NCBI GenBank assembly: GCA_020631135.1
Contig: JAHDHU010000017.1
Location: 15,503 to 47,972 of the forward strand
DNA length: 32,470 nt
Direction of reading: 5' to 3'
Origin: Saprospiraceae bacterium
GTDB taxonomy: Bacteria; Bacteroidota; Bacteroidia; Chitinophagales; Saprospiraceae
Shown here: positions 8,478 through 16,901 of the stretch, piece by piece
How positions within the stretch are numbered: the stretch's first letter is position 1
Layout: every line of letters starts with the position of its first letter
The notes under the pieces: model-generated
Seen by the model: the letters and a program-made list of their open reading frames with translations, nothing else
What the model was told of the DNA's origin: nothing
The model's database searches: none
Program-made: the position numbers and the translations under genes

Positions 8478-9199
8478 ACACTTAAGACTTGACCTGAAAC
8501 ATAAGTAGACATATCTGAAGCAAGAAATACACACGCATTGGCAACATCATCTCCATTTCCTAACCTTTTCAATGGGATATTTGCGATATAGTTCTCTATC
8601 ACTTTCTCATCCAATTCATCTGTCATTTCTGTCTGGATAAACCCCGGAGCGATTGCATTACAACGAATACCTCTCGATCCTACCTCTTTAGCTATGGATT
8701 TGGTAAAACCTATAATTCCCGCTTTACTTGCTGCATAGTTGGCCTGTCCAGCATTGCCGAAAACACCGACTACTGAACTCATATTTATGATAGAGCCTGC
8801 TCTGTTTTTAAGCATAGGACGCAAAGCATTCTTAGTGAGGTTAAAAACAGATTTTAAATTTACTTCAATGACTTTATCCCATTGCTCTTCGGACATCCTT
8901 AGCATTAAGGTATCTGCAGTTATTCCAGCATTGTTTATTAGCACATCTATTTGACCAAAGTCGTTTAAAAATTCTTCTACCAAATTTGCAGAATCTTCGA
9001 AGGAACTTGCATCTGACTTATATGCTTTAATCGTTGTGATTCCTTTTAATTTTTCTACCAATTGATCAGCCTGAGTAACTGAAGATCTGTAGGTAAATCC
9101 AATGTTCGCGCCTTCACTAGCAAATTTTTCGACGATGGCTGTACCAATACCTCTAGAACCACCAGTAATCAGTACAGATGTATCTTTTAATAAGTTCAT
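8456..9199 (-). CDS. fabG: 3-oxoacyl-[acyl-carrier-protein] reductase
   Basis: NADPH-dependent reduction of 3-ketoacyl-ACP in fatty-acid synthesis, in the cytoplasm. The 247-residue product has the usual FabG length. It shows the cofactor motif GGSRGIG (13-19), NNAG (89-92) with the FabG-typical NNAGITADTLMLRM, and the catalytic residues Ser142, Tyr155 and Lys159 (NYAASKAG). The ATG at 9199 (MNLLKDTSVLITGG) is preferred over the one four codons upstream because it gives the normal N-terminus. The gene overlaps the downstream protease by 22 bases, so this housekeeping gene probably leads the minus-strand transcript. Other fatty-acid synthesis genes are not adjacent. Divergent from the acyl-CoA oxidase-like gene. 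Confidence 0.92.
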   Translation of the reverse strand: MNLLKDTSVLITGGSRGIGTAIVEKFASEGANIGFTYRSSVTQADQLVEKLKGITTIKAYKSDASSFEDSANLVEEFLNDFGQIDVLINNAGITADTLMLRMSEEQWDKVIEVNLKSVFNLTKNALRPMLKNRAGSIINMSSVVGVFGNAGQANYAASKAGIIGFTKSIAKEVGSRGIRCNAIAPGFIQTEMTDELDEKVIENYIANIPLKRLGNGDDVANACVFLASDMSTYVSGQVLSVCGALNT

Positions 9200-9283
9200 A
9201 ATTAAATACAATAGATTTGTATTGTAAAACTAATCTATTCGATGCCTTTTACGTTAAGAATATAACACTAAGTCTAAAATACG

Positions 9284-11590
9284 ATGACTAAAAATCCAGA
9301 TTTCTCTCCAGGCGTATTAAGCATGCTTCCTCTTTTTTATGTTGGTTGGTCTGATAGCGTACTCAGTCCATCAGAAATTAAGTTGATTCACAAAAAACTC
9401 AGCGCATTTGATTTTCTAACCGATGCCGATAAAGATTATTTAATTCAATATACAGATCCCAAAAATCCTCCATCAAAGGAAACTTTTAAGTCTTGGGTCA
9501 CCACTCTAAAAGAAAATGCCAATCGATTAAATAATGTAGAAAAAAAATCTTTGGCAGATATTGGATTAGAAATTGCCAAAAGTTCTACCTCATATAAAAA
9601 CAACGAACTTTTTAATTTACCGCGCACAAAAGATGCGTTATACGAAATAGAATCGGCATTAGGTGTCAACGGCAACGGAAGTCTAAATCTATTGCTCGGA
9701 AAATTAGATAATAAGCAATCAGATCTTGAAAGTTTTTCATTTGATCCAAAAAGCTTACAAAATACTCTTGATGGTGATCAAGCAGAGGTAATAAACAGAG
9801 TGCGCAAACTAATAAGAGATCCTTTTTTTAAGTTCGAACATATTGCAGATAAAGAACAATACCGACAAACCACATTGGCGCAACTAAAAGAACTCGCAAA
9901 ACAAGGTTTTGGAGCTTATGCCTTTCCGAGTGAATTTGGCGGACTCGATAAAATTAGAGAATCGATTTCTGTATTCGAAACCTTAGCCTATAATGACAAC
10001 AGTCTTACGATTAAATATGGTGTTCAGTTTGGACTCTTCGGAGGAGCAGTCTATGGTCTTGGCACAAAAAGGCATCATGAACTTTACATAGATCCATTGA
10101 CCAAAGGAGAGTTATTGGGTTGTTTTGCCATGACAGAAACTGGACATGGGTCAAATGTAAAAGGATTACAATCAACAGCTCACTATAACCATGAAAACAA
10201 AACCATTACGATAAATACACCTACTCATGAAGATGGAAAAGAATACATCGGCAACGCTTTGCATAGCCAAATGGCTGCTGTATTTGCACAGTTGATAGTC
10301 AATGGTGAAAATCATGGCGTTCATTGCATATTGGTTCCAATAAGAGATAAGGATAACAATCTACTTGAAGGTGTAAAAGCTGAAGACAATGGCTACAAGA
10401 TGGGACTTAATGGCGTGGACAATGGGAGGCTCTGGTTTGACAATGTCGAAGTACCTCTTAAAAACCTATTAAACAAGTACGGAGATATTTCAGATGATGG
10501 TGAGTATATGAGTCCTATAGAAAATCCCAATAAAAGGTTTTTCACCATGCTTGGTGCTTTGGTTGCCGGAAGGGTTTCTGTGGGGTTGGCGGGTGTAAGC
10601 TGCAGTAAAACTGCTTTGGCGATTGCAATCAAGTATGGATTGAAGAGAAAACAATTTAATGGCAATAGTAAAGAGGAGGAAGTCACAATCATGGACTACC
10701 CTAGTCATCAACATAGGTTGATTCCTTTGTTGTCAAAAACCTATGCTTATCATTTTGCTTTGCGTGCATTGGCGGATAGGTATGCTCAAGCAGATGAGAA
10801 GGATATGAGAAAAATCGAAACTGATGCGGCTGGTTTAAAAGCAATGGCAACATGGCACAATACAAGAACCATCCAAGAATGCCGAGAGGCTTGTGGTGGT
10901 AAAGGATATTTAGCAGAAAATCGATTTACCAATTTAAAATCTGATTCCGACATATTTACCACATTCGAAGGAGACAACACGGTATTGATGCAACTGGTGG
11001 CCAAAGGCGTGCTTACCGAATTTAAGCAGAGCTTCCACAATGAAGGAGCCATGGCGATACTCAGATTTCTTGGTGACAAAATGAGTAATACCATTGCTGA
11101 ATTTAATCCCGTAACCACTCGAAACACAAGTTTTGACCATTTGACAGATAGAGCCTTTCATAGAGAAGCTTTTCGATATAGATATCGTAAACTTTTACTG
11201 ACGCTTAGTGGTCGCATGAATGATTATTTGAAAAAGCGCATTACACCGTTTGATGCTTTTCTCAAATGTCAAATGCATATGCTCGAATTGGCGAAAGCCT
11301 ATACAGATCGATATGTTTTGTATGAGTTTAGACAGGCAATCGAAAAATGCAATGACGAAAAAAACTCTAAGATCCTAAATAAAATCTGTGATCTATATTG
11401 CTTAACGGTAATCAATGAAAACAAAGCTTGGTTTTTGGAAAACGACTATATGGAGGGAAGTAAAACCAAGGCAATTAGAAGGGTGATTTCGAAACTTTGC
11501 CAAGAATTAAGAGTAGATGTTTTGGGATTGGTAGAAGCATGGGGAATCCCGAATGAGGTTATCGCAGCACCGATCGCATTAGATGATTAA
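9284..11590 (+). CDS. Acyl-CoA oxidase / acyl-CoA dehydrogenase family protein
   Basis: A 768-residue flavoprotein for the first oxidation step of fatty-acyl-CoA. It is much longer than typical acyl-CoA dehydrogenases (about 380) and has the acyl-CoA oxidase-like architecture. An N-terminal extension of about 190 residues precedes a flavin-binding core with CFAMTETGHGSNVKG, NGVDNGRLWFDNVEVP, ACGGKGY and the Glu-containing TFEGDNTVLMQL. Glu562 in FEGDN is in the place of the catalytic base of acyl-CoA oxidases. A C-terminal helical domain follows. Whether it uses oxygen or an electron-transfer flavoprotein is not visible. The ATG at 9284 sits 84 bases from the divergent fabG. It is followed after 16 bases by a secreted TonB_C-domain gene on the same strand. 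Confidence 0.88.
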   Translation: MTKNPDFSPGVLSMLPLFYVGWSDSVLSPSEIKLIHKKLSAFDFLTDADKDYLIQYTDPKNPPSKETFKSWVTTLKENANRLNNVEKKSLADIGLEIAKSSTSYKNNELFNLPRTKDALYEIESALGVNGNGSLNLLLGKLDNKQSDLESFSFDPKSLQNTLDGDQAEVINRVRKLIRDPFFKFEHIADKEQYRQTTLAQLKELAKQGFGAYAFPSEFGGLDKIRESISVFETLAYNDNSLTIKYGVQFGLFGGAVYGLGTKRHHELYIDPLTKGELLGCFAMTETGHGSNVKGLQSTAHYNHENKTITINTPTHEDGKEYIGNALHSQMAAVFAQLIVNGENHGVHCILVPIRDKDNNLLEGVKAEDNGYKMGLNGVDNGRLWFDNVEVPLKNLLNKYGDISDDGEYMSPIENPNKRFFTMLGALVAGRVSVGLAGVSCSKTALAIAIKYGLKRKQFNGNSKEEEVTIMDYPSHQHRLIPLLSKTYAYHFALRALADRYAQADEKDMRKIETDAAGLKAMATWHNTRTIQECREACGGKGYLAENRFTNLKSDSDIFTTFEGDNTVLMQLVAKGVLTEFKQSFHNEGAMAILRFLGDKMSNTIAEFNPVTTRNTSFDHLTDRAFHREAFRYRYRKLLLTLSGRMNDYLKKRITPFDAFLKCQMHMLELAKAYTDRYVLYEFRQAIEKCNDEKNSKILNKICDLYCLTVINENKAWFLENDYMEGSKTKAIRRVISKLCQELRVDVLGLVEAWGIPNEVIAAPIALDD

Positions 11591-11606
11591 TTGAATAAAT
11601 TAAGTA

Positions 11607-12317
11607 ATGCTTTTACTAAGAATCACGCTGCTTTTTTTGGTTGTTCTTTTGGGTTATTCCAATCCTATACAAGCACAAAAATTGAGTCATGAAATTTATA
11701 GTGTTTTCGGTAAATCAATAAAACAAGAATCTTTAATTGAAACTCAAAATTTGGCTGATATAAATCCAGGATATCCCAATTCTTGGATAAAGCAAGAGGA
11801 CTACATTAGGGTTGAATTAAAAATCTCTGGAAATGAGAAAAGTGATTCTGCATTTGGAACTTCTGCAGATCTAAACAAAAATCAAAAATTTTTAATCTCA
11901 AATGCAGTGGTTGGGGACACCATTAAAATGATGGTTAGCTATAAAAATATAAATGTCGTCACTCAAAAAACTGACACTTTGAACCTAAACTATCGAGTAA
12001 AGGTTTTGCCTTTTAAAGAAGCAGAATTTGAAGGTGGATTTGAATACTTAAAAGAAAATTATTTGCAGAATACCATTTCTCAAATTACAGATGACCATTT
12101 AAATACTTTTGGCAATGCAATCATGAGATTTACAATTGGAGTGGAAGGATCCGTTGAAAATATACGAATGATCCAATCTGCAAATCACCTCAAGTTTAAC
12201 GCATCACTGATCGATGCATTGCACACTATGCCTAAATGGATTCCTGCTCAAAATAAAAATGGAATCAAAGTAAAGCAGGAGTTCGAATGGCACATTGGAA
12301 ATATGGTGGGATGTTGA
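11607..12317 (+). CDS. Secreted protein with TonB C-terminal-like domain
   Basis: A 236-residue protein with a signal peptide (MLLLRITLLFLVVLLGYSNPIQAQ) and a C-terminal segment (about residues 165-233) in the pattern of the TonB_C domain. That segment reads FTIGVEGSVENIRMIQSAN, then ASLIDALHTMPKWIPAQNKNGIKVKQEFEW. It lacks the membrane anchor plus proline-rich linker of a classical TonB, so it is a periplasmic or secreted relative rather than the energy transducer. The middle region is unrecognised. It lies 16 bases after the acyl-CoA oxidase-like gene and its stop overlaps the start of the next gene by 7 bases, implying coupled translation with that gene. Confidence 0.7.
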   Translation: MLLLRITLLFLVVLLGYSNPIQAQKLSHEIYSVFGKSIKQESLIETQNLADINPGYPNSWIKQEDYIRVELKISGNEKSDSAFGTSADLNKNQKFLISNAVVGDTIKMMVSYKNINVVTQKTDTLNLNYRVKVLPFKEAEFEGGFEYLKENYLQNTISQITDDHLNTFGNAIMRFTIGVEGSVENIRMIQSANHLKFNASLIDALHTMPKWIPAQNKNGIKVKQEFEWHIGNMVGC

Positions 12318-13300
12318 GTAGTATTTCATTCGCGAATGCGAAAAGAAAATCGTCATTCTCAAAAACCACACTCCCAATCTTTATGCTTTTCTTTTTTCTA
12401 ATTGGTTCGACCAATCTCAAAGGGCAAGCTAACAATGAAGGACTCAACTTGAGGCTGGCCTTTGTAGCTGATATCGGATCGCAATTTAGACGTGCTGGTG
12501 TACTCGTACAATCAAACTTTGTGCTTAAAAGTTTTGAAGGAATATTTGCTTTTCAATTAAAAACTGGCAAAGGTTACGGTCCACAAAAGGGCTTTGAAAG
12601 AACCATGCACTTGGGATTTAATTTCTTTCATGGCGCTTCAAAAGAAAACATCAAATTCAACTCCATCTATCAGCCTTTTCATTTTTCGATAAGAAGTGAT
12701 CATCGAATTAGATACGGATATATTTATAATTACTACTGGGACAAATCAAACACTTCACAAGGTACCGGAACAATAAACATCAAAATTGGCGCAATACATT
12801 TAGTATCGGAAAATGATCTATTAGGCAACACCTCTGGAAAAGATCAATTTCGAACAGGAGCGATTGGAATATATATGTTGCAAAACAATTTATCCTTCGG
12901 TCTCAAAACTGTCTTGTGGACCGGTCAAACTCGGTGCACAAATATGAAAAGAGTAAAGGACGAAAATTTTCGTTCGAGGTATGGTTATAAAGATATTTCT
13001 GATTGTGCCTACGCTAACTATTCTCATGGAATATTGAGTTTTGAGGGAGCTTATATGCTCTCTGATTACATAGCTCCATCTCTTTCACTAGGTAGAGACG
13101 ACGAACGAATCCGAAATGAAGTTCAAAACAAAATCATCCACGATTTAAAATTCATACCTCAAAAATTAAACGGAGCAGAAAATCCTCATATCCCGATGCT
13201 GGATACTGAAGGAAAACTCTACTTGTACAAAGAAGGACAAGAAATCGAAAAAGGAAAATGGCTGGTGCAATTGGGCTTTAATTACGGCCTATTCTATTGA
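12311..13300 (+). CDS. Exported protein resembling the polymorphic toxin type 23 family
   Basis: About 329 residues. I chose the ATG at 12311 (7-base overlap with the previous stop, GGTGGG in front) over the ATG at 12287. The N-terminus has a basic stretch (AKRKSSFSKTT) and a hydrophobic core ending GSTNLKGQ, a signal peptide. The body is rich in aromatic beta-strands (YGYIYNYYWDKS, FHFSIRSDHRIRYG). Its pattern of VSENDLLGNTSGKDQFRTGAIGIYML followed by SFGLKTVLWTG resembles proteins of Bacteroidota annotated as 'polymorphic toxin type 23'. The C-terminus (WLVQLGFNYGLFY) ends in aromatic residues. An outer-membrane beta-barrel role is just as likely as a toxin. No immunity-like gene follows. 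The family match is from memory and needs a profile search. Confidence 0.5.
   Translation: MLSSISFANAKRKSSFSKTTLPIFMLFFFLIGSTNLKGQANNEGLNLRLAFVADIGSQFRRAGVLVQSNFVLKSFEGIFAFQLKTGKGYGPQKGFERTMHLGFNFFHGASKENIKFNSIYQPFHFSIRSDHRIRYGYIYNYYWDKSNTSQGTGTINIKIGAIHLVSENDLLGNTSGKDQFRTGAIGIYMLQNNLSFGLKTVLWTGQTRCTNMKRVKDENFRSRYGYKDISDCAYANYSHGILSFEGAYMLSDYIAPSLSLGRDDERIRNEVQNKIIHDLKFIPQKLNGAENPHIPMLDTEGKLYLYKEGQEIEKGKWLVQLGFNYGLFY
12327..12345. repeat. TTCGCGAA-centred partial palindrome, copy 1
   Basis: A 19-base stretch here (CATTCGCGAATGCGAAAAG) is identical to bases 20402-20420. It contains the 12-bp palindrome CATTCGCGAATG. It starts 10 bases after the stop of the TonB_C gene, within the signal-peptide region of the following gene. 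An exact 19-base match in a 32-kb AT-rich window is unlikely by chance. Confidence 0.6.
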
Positions 13301-13305
13301 TCCAG

Positions 13306-13806
13306 TTAGTCTTTAGGAATCAAAAAATTACCCCATACCCAACCTTCTAGGTCAGCGTAATTTATTTTGCACCACTGCCCTTGTCTTCCATTGAGTACAA
13401 ATTTTTGTGTGTCGTAATATTGAATTTCAACTGCAGCACCATTAGGAATTTTAAAAACAATTTCTGAGACCAAAGAAGGTTTGCTTCTCATGTTTAGAGT
13501 AGGACTATCTACATCTACAATGGCGATGCCATATGTCGAAGATTCCAATTCATCTATTTGACCTTGTAGAGATAGTATAATCGAATCCTTTTGCTTTATT
13601 AAGAATTTATAATCATCCGAACTCATGTAACGATTGATCGTATCTCCTTGCAAGCTCGCCAAACCAGATTTTATTAAAGTAGCAGGATCCTTTTTCTTAA
13701 TCATCGATAAGATCAACCATAGACAAGCGAGCCCAAACACCCCATATGAGAGGTATTGCAAAATGGGTAAATCCTGATTGCGTCTTCTTCGTCTTCGACG
13801 ATCCAT
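13306..13806 (-). CDS. Membrane-anchored SH3b domain protein
   Basis: A 166-residue protein with a striking N-terminus: seven consecutive arginines (residues 3-9). It has one transmembrane helix (about 16-36), a short helical or coiled-coil stretch (about 65-85) and a bacterial SH3 domain (about 95-163). The SH3b region contains PTLNMRSKPSLVSEI and WCKINYADLEGWVWGNFL. SH3b domains usually bind cell-wall or protein ligands outside the cytoplasmic membrane; the arginine-rich end should stay inside. It sits 29 bases downstream of the phosphoglucose/phosphomannose isomerase gene on the same strand. Its stop is 5 bases from that of the convergent toxin-23-like gene. Function unknown. Confidence 0.75.
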   Translation of the reverse strand: MDRRRRRRRNQDLPILQYLSYGVFGLACLWLILSMIKKKDPATLIKSGLASLQGDTINRYMSSDDYKFLIKQKDSIILSLQGQIDELESSTYGIAIVDVDSPTLNMRSKPSLVSEIVFKIPNGAAVEIQYYDTQKFVLNGRQGQWCKINYADLEGWVWGNFLIPKD

Positions 13807-13835
13807 CGATAAAAAAATTTATTTAAGGCTTCTGG

Positions 13836-14825
13836 TTATACCTTTGCCAATTCTCCTTTAAGATAGTTAATCACATCTATTTCTACAGCGTCCACTCCTC
13901 TCAACTCTGACAAATACCAGCTTATCCAATCTCCTAAATGAACAAAATATATAGACTTCTCAACCAACGAGTTTCCTTTCGAATAAACCTCCATGATGTT
14001 GCTGGTGTATTTAGAGATGATGTCCTTATTGATATCGATTCTCACTGCATTTCGTTTAAAGTCATCTTCGTTTCTAAAATATAAGACTGCGAAATCTTCA
14101 TTTTTAATGCCCCAGCCTAAAACTTCATTGTGATTCATTTCAGGTATAATATGATGCCAGCATAACATTTTGGCATTTTCATTTATTTGTTGCCTCAATC
14201 TAAGAGCTACAGCACCCATTCGATTAGTGGTATAAATGATAGGCATCTTATGGATGAAGAAATTAGCCACTTTCTTGGCTTCAGCTTTTATATCATCCAT
14301 GTTGAATTTGATCAAATCAACACTCTTCTTAATTTGTCCGATACTTGATTCTGAAATCAATCCCAATTTATTGAGCACAAATAGCTGTTGCGTCAAAGAG
14401 TATCCGAGACATGCTCTAGGAGAAGGCCAATCATCAGGTAATTTTATATGATCATAGCCATTTTCTTTGGCTTCGGCGATTAGCTTTCCACCGGAAGACA
14501 GACAAACTATTTTGGCGCCAGTACCTTTAATTATTTCAAAAGCGTGCAAAGTTTCTTCAGTATTTCCAGAGTAAGATGACACGATACATAGCGTATTGCT
14601 GTCTACCCATGCGGGAATGTCATATCCTTTTCCGACCACAAAAGGTACCTTACATTCATCTTTGACAAACTCCTGAACAAAATTTCCTCCAATTCCAGAT
14701 CCACCTAAACCTGCTACATAAACTTTGTTAATCTCTCGATCATGTTTATTTATAGTTGAATTATTTCCTATTTCCAATGCTTCTAACAATTGAGCTGGAA
14801 ACCGCTCGATCAATTGATCCATCAT
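13836..14825 (-). CDS. Bifunctional phosphoglucose/phosphomannose isomerase (SIS family)
   Basis: A 329-residue cytoplasmic isomerase of the tandem SIS-domain type, first known from archaea. It interconverts glucose-6-phosphate/mannose-6-phosphate with fructose-6-phosphate. The first SIS domain holds VAGLGGSGIGGNF (about 37-49) and the phosphate-binding SSYSGNTEET (83-92). The segment NENAKMLCWHHIIPEMNHNEVLGW matches the catalytic region containing the conserved His/Asn-His-Asn-Glu. Start codons at 14825 and 14822 (MM) are both possible. Bifunctionality is known from the family, not proven here. It probably heads a two-gene transcript with the SH3b gene. Confidence 0.85.
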   Translation of the reverse strand: MMDQLIERFPAQLLEALEIGNNSTINKHDREINKVYVAGLGGSGIGGNFVQEFVKDECKVPFVVGKGYDIPAWVDSNTLCIVSSYSGNTEETLHAFEIIKGTGAKIVCLSSGGKLIAEAKENGYDHIKLPDDWPSPRACLGYSLTQQLFVLNKLGLISESSIGQIKKSVDLIKFNMDDIKAEAKKVANFFIHKMPIIYTTNRMGAVALRLRQQINENAKMLCWHHIIPEMNHNEVLGWGIKNEDFAVLYFRNEDDFKRNAVRIDINKDIISKYTSNIMEVYSKGNSLVEKSIYFVHLGDWISWYLSELRGVDAVEIDVINYLKGELAKV

Positions 14826-14846
14826 ATGCTTTGTATTTTAGATATG

Positions 14847-14874
14847 TAAAGTTAAAGAGTCAATGTTATTTCAA
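14847..14874 (-). promoter_or_regulatory. Possible promoter of the isomerase gene
   Basis: On the minus strand TTG (14874-14872) is followed after 17 bases by TAACTTTA (14854-14847), one mismatch from the Bacteroidetes -7 consensus TAnnTTTG. It lies 22 bases ahead of the isomerase start. Confidence 0.35.
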
Positions 14875-14891
14875 CATGAATTCTAGTGAAA

Positions 14892-15251
14892 ATGACAGAA
14901 AAGCACGATTTAGGACGTAAAGGAGAAGATTTTGCGGTCAATTATCTGATAAAAAGGGGTTTTACCATACTCGAAAGAAACTGGCGATTTTCTAAGGCAG
15001 AAATAGACATCATTTGTAAAAAAGAAGAAATCCTAGTTTTTGTAGAAGTTAAAACCAAAAGCTATACTTATTTTGGACAACCAGAAGAATCTGTTGATCT
15101 CAAAAAAGAAACCCTCATTATTGATGCCGCCAATCGATACATGGAAAAGGTCCACCACGATTGGGAAATTCGATTTGATATCATTACTTTGATCCTACAA
15201 AAGGATAACTCCTTTAAAATCAAGCATTTTGAGGATGCATTTTTTGGATAA
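14892..15251 (+). CDS. yraN: YraN family (UPF0102) nuclease-fold protein
   Basis: A 119-residue protein of the YraN/UPF0102 family, which has a Holliday-junction-resolvase-like fold. The opening HDLGRKGEDFAVNYL and the core AEIDIICKKEEILVFVEVKTK are diagnostic. The acidic/basic residues Glu37, Asp39, Glu52 and Lys54 form the PD-(D/E)xK-type site. The biological role of the family is not settled. A GTG at 14886 could start the frame two codons earlier, but the ATG at 14892 gives the family's normal N-terminus. Divergent from the isomerase gene and 81 bases ahead of the L31 gene, which has its own promoter. Confidence 0.9.
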   Translation: MTEKHDLGRKGEDFAVNYLIKRGFTILERNWRFSKAEIDIICKKEEILVFVEVKTKSYTYFGQPEESVDLKKETLIIDAANRYMEKVHHDWEIRFDIITLILQKDNSFKIKHFEDAFFG

Positions 15252-15280
15252 AGATTTGTCAATTTGTATAAGATTTTCCA

Positions 15281-15310
15281 TTGTATATAAACAATAATAG
15301 CCTATCTTTG
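15281..15310 (+). promoter_or_regulatory. Bacteroidetes-type promoter of rpmE2
   Basis: TTG at 15281-15283 and TATCTTTG at 15303-15310 match the -33 and -7 elements (TTTG / TAnnTTTG) with a 19-base spacer. The L31 start codon follows 22 bases after the -7 box. This is the clearest promoter in the window. Confidence 0.7.
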
Positions 15311-15332
15311 CACTCCTTTTAAATGAATTAAG

Positions 15333-15662
15333 ATGAAAAACGATATACATCCTGACAATTATCGACTAGTAGTGTTTAAAGACATCTCTATCGATGAGTC
15401 TTTCCTGACTAAATCTTGTGCACCAAGCAAAGAAACGATTAAGTGGGAAGATGGTAACGAATATCCATTGGTTAAACTTGAGATATCCAACAGATCTCAT
15501 CCGTTCTTCACTGGTAAAATGAAATTTGTTGATACTGCTGGTAGAATTGATAAGTTTAATAAGAAATTTGCCAAGTTTGGTAAGAAGACTCAAGCGATGG
15601 GTGGGATTAATCCAGATGATAATGAAGAAGCTAAAGCTGAAGATACACCAGCTGAAAACTAA
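15333..15662 (+). CDS. rpmE2: 50S ribosomal protein L31 type B
   Basis: Large-subunit ribosomal protein L31 of the zinc-independent type B. The N-terminus [19 protein letters not shown] and the segment [24 protein letters not shown] are diagnostic. The zinc-binding CxxC of type A is absent (only one Cys). At 109 residues it is longer than the usual 80-90 because of an acidic Glu/Asp/Ala tail (from about residue 93), common in Bacteroidota. It is a single-gene transcription unit with its own promoter upstream and a strong terminator downstream. Confidence 0.95.
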   Translation: MKNDIHPDNYRLVVFKDISIDESFLTKSCAPSKETIKWEDGNEYPLVKLEISNRSHPFFTGKMKFVDTAGRIDKFNKKFAKFGKKTQAMGGINPDDNEEAKAEDTPAEN

Positions 15663-15685
15663 TCTTCTTAAAACGAAAAATTATA

Positions 15686-15717
15686 GCCCTCGCGATGAAA
15701 GTCGGGAGGGCTTTTTT
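15686..15717 (+). terminator. Rho-independent terminator after rpmE2
   Basis: GCCCTC (15686-15691) pairs with GAGGGC (15706-15711). CGA/TCG extends the stem inward across one mismatch, and six Ts follow (15712-15717). It sits 23 bases after the L31 stop. It also falls 15 bases before the start of the GlmU-like gene, so that gene likely depends on read-through or on a promoter I did not identify. Confidence 0.85.
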
Positions 15718-15731
15718 GTATCTTTCTATTG

Positions 15732-16901
15732 ATGAGGAATCTTGTACTTTTTGATGATGATTTAAGGACCAACCTTCTACCTTTAAGTTATACACGACCT
15801 TGTTGTGATCTGCGTGTAGGTATTTTAACCATCCGTGAAAAATGGGAAAAATATTTACAACTAGAAAGTTCGACGATTACCCTTCCCTACCTTCAAAATA
15901 AATTTCCTTTAAATAAGGAAAAAGAAAATCTTTTCATTAATTCACGATTACTTCCAAACGATCAAATTCTGGACGCTATTGAAGGATTAAAATTTGGTCA
16001 AGCACTTTCTAAAAATGGAGTGATCCTAGCAGCATTCGCCGAAAGGCATGATGAAATAAAATCCAGAGAAGTAGATTTTAACTGCTCGCTAATTGATAAT
16101 TGTACAGATATTTTTTCTAAAAATGCAGAAGAACTCCAAGCGGATTTTGATCTCATTACAAAAGGGAGAACATCACTAGCTATTGACCCAAGCAACACAG
16201 TAAAAGGTCAAGAAAGTATATTTCTAGAAGAAGGTGCAAAAGTTTCATGTTCGATTTTAAATGCAGAATCAGGACCGATATACATCGGAAAAAATGCAGA
16301 AATCATGGAAGGTTGTGTCGTACGAGGCGGATTGGCCATGAATGAAAATAGTGTTTTAAAATTAGGTGCTAAGATTTATGGAGCAACTACTCTAGGACCA
16401 TTTTGCAAAGTGGGAGGAGAAGTCAATAATTCTGTGCTTACTGGTTACAGTAGTAAGGCACATGATGGATTTCTCGGCAATTCAGTATTAGGCGAATGGT
16501 GCAACTTGGGTGCAGATACCAACAATTCCAATCTAAAAAACAATTATGCCGAGGTAAAACTTTGGAATTATCAATCCCAAAGTTTTAAAAAGACCGGCTT
16601 ACAGTTTTGTGGGCTCATTATGGGAGATCATTCTAAAAGCGGTATCAATACCATGTTTAACACAGGTACAGTGGTAGGCGTTTCAGCCAATATTTTTGGT
16701 GGCGGTTTTCCACGAAATTTTATTCCTTCTTTTAGTTGGGGTGGATCAGCAGGGTTTACTACTTACAAAATGAATAAAGTAAAGGAGGTGGCTACTAAAG
16801 TTATGGCTCGAAGATCAAAAGAATTTGATGAAAATGAGGCCAATATATTAAATGAAGTTTTTGAGCAATCTGCACAATACAGATCGTGGGAAAAAACTTA
16901 A
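15732..16901 (+). CDS. GlmU-like sugar nucleotidyltransferase/acetyltransferase (alternative bacterial GlmU family)
   Basis: A 389-residue cytoplasmic enzyme of the alternative GlmU family found in Bacteroidota, proposed to make UDP-GlcNAc for cell wall and lipopolysaccharide. The N-terminal motif LVLFDDDLRTNLLPLSYTRPCCDLRVG is characteristic; it replaces the classical GlmU nucleotidyltransferase start. Residues from about 155 to 345 show hexapeptide-like left-handed beta-helix repeats (ESGPIYIGKNAEIMEG, AKIYGATTLGPFCKVGG, SVLGEWCNLGADTNNSNLKNNY). A TTG at 15729 precedes the ATG at 15732; the ATG is preferred. The 3' end overlaps the next gene by 16 bases. Confidence 0.87.
   Translation: MRNLVLFDDDLRTNLLPLSYTRPCCDLRVGILTIREKWEKYLQLESSTITLPYLQNKFPLNKEKENLFINSRLLPNDQILDAIEGLKFGQALSKNGVILAAFAERHDEIKSREVDFNCSLIDNCTDIFSKNAEELQADFDLITKGRTSLAIDPSNTVKGQESIFLEEGAKVSCSILNAESGPIYIGKNAEIMEGCVVRGGLAMNENSVLKLGAKIYGATTLGPFCKVGGEVNNSVLTGYSSKAHDGFLGNSVLGEWCNLGADTNNSNLKNNYAEVKLWNYQSQSFKKTGLQFCGLIMGDHSKSGINTMFNTGTVVGVSANIFGGGFPRNFIPSFSWGGSAGFTTYKMNKVKEVATKVMARRSKEFDENEANILNEVFEQSAQYRSWEKT

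Noticed and set aside
5564-9199. Secretion or surface-polysaccharide island made of fabG, protease and GT-C-like protein
   Set aside because: Tight spacing suggests cotranscription, but no other polysaccharide or secretion genes are present to support a system.
12311-13300. Toxin-immunity system
   Set aside because: Only a family-level resemblance to a toxin class; no immunity-like gene, no delivery domain and no repeat cassette nearby.
16032-16048. Near-match (16 of 17 bases) to 25714-25730, GCATTCGCCGAAAGGCA
   Set aside because: A 17-base one-mismatch pair is expected by chance in a window of this size, and both copies are inside well-formed coding sequence.
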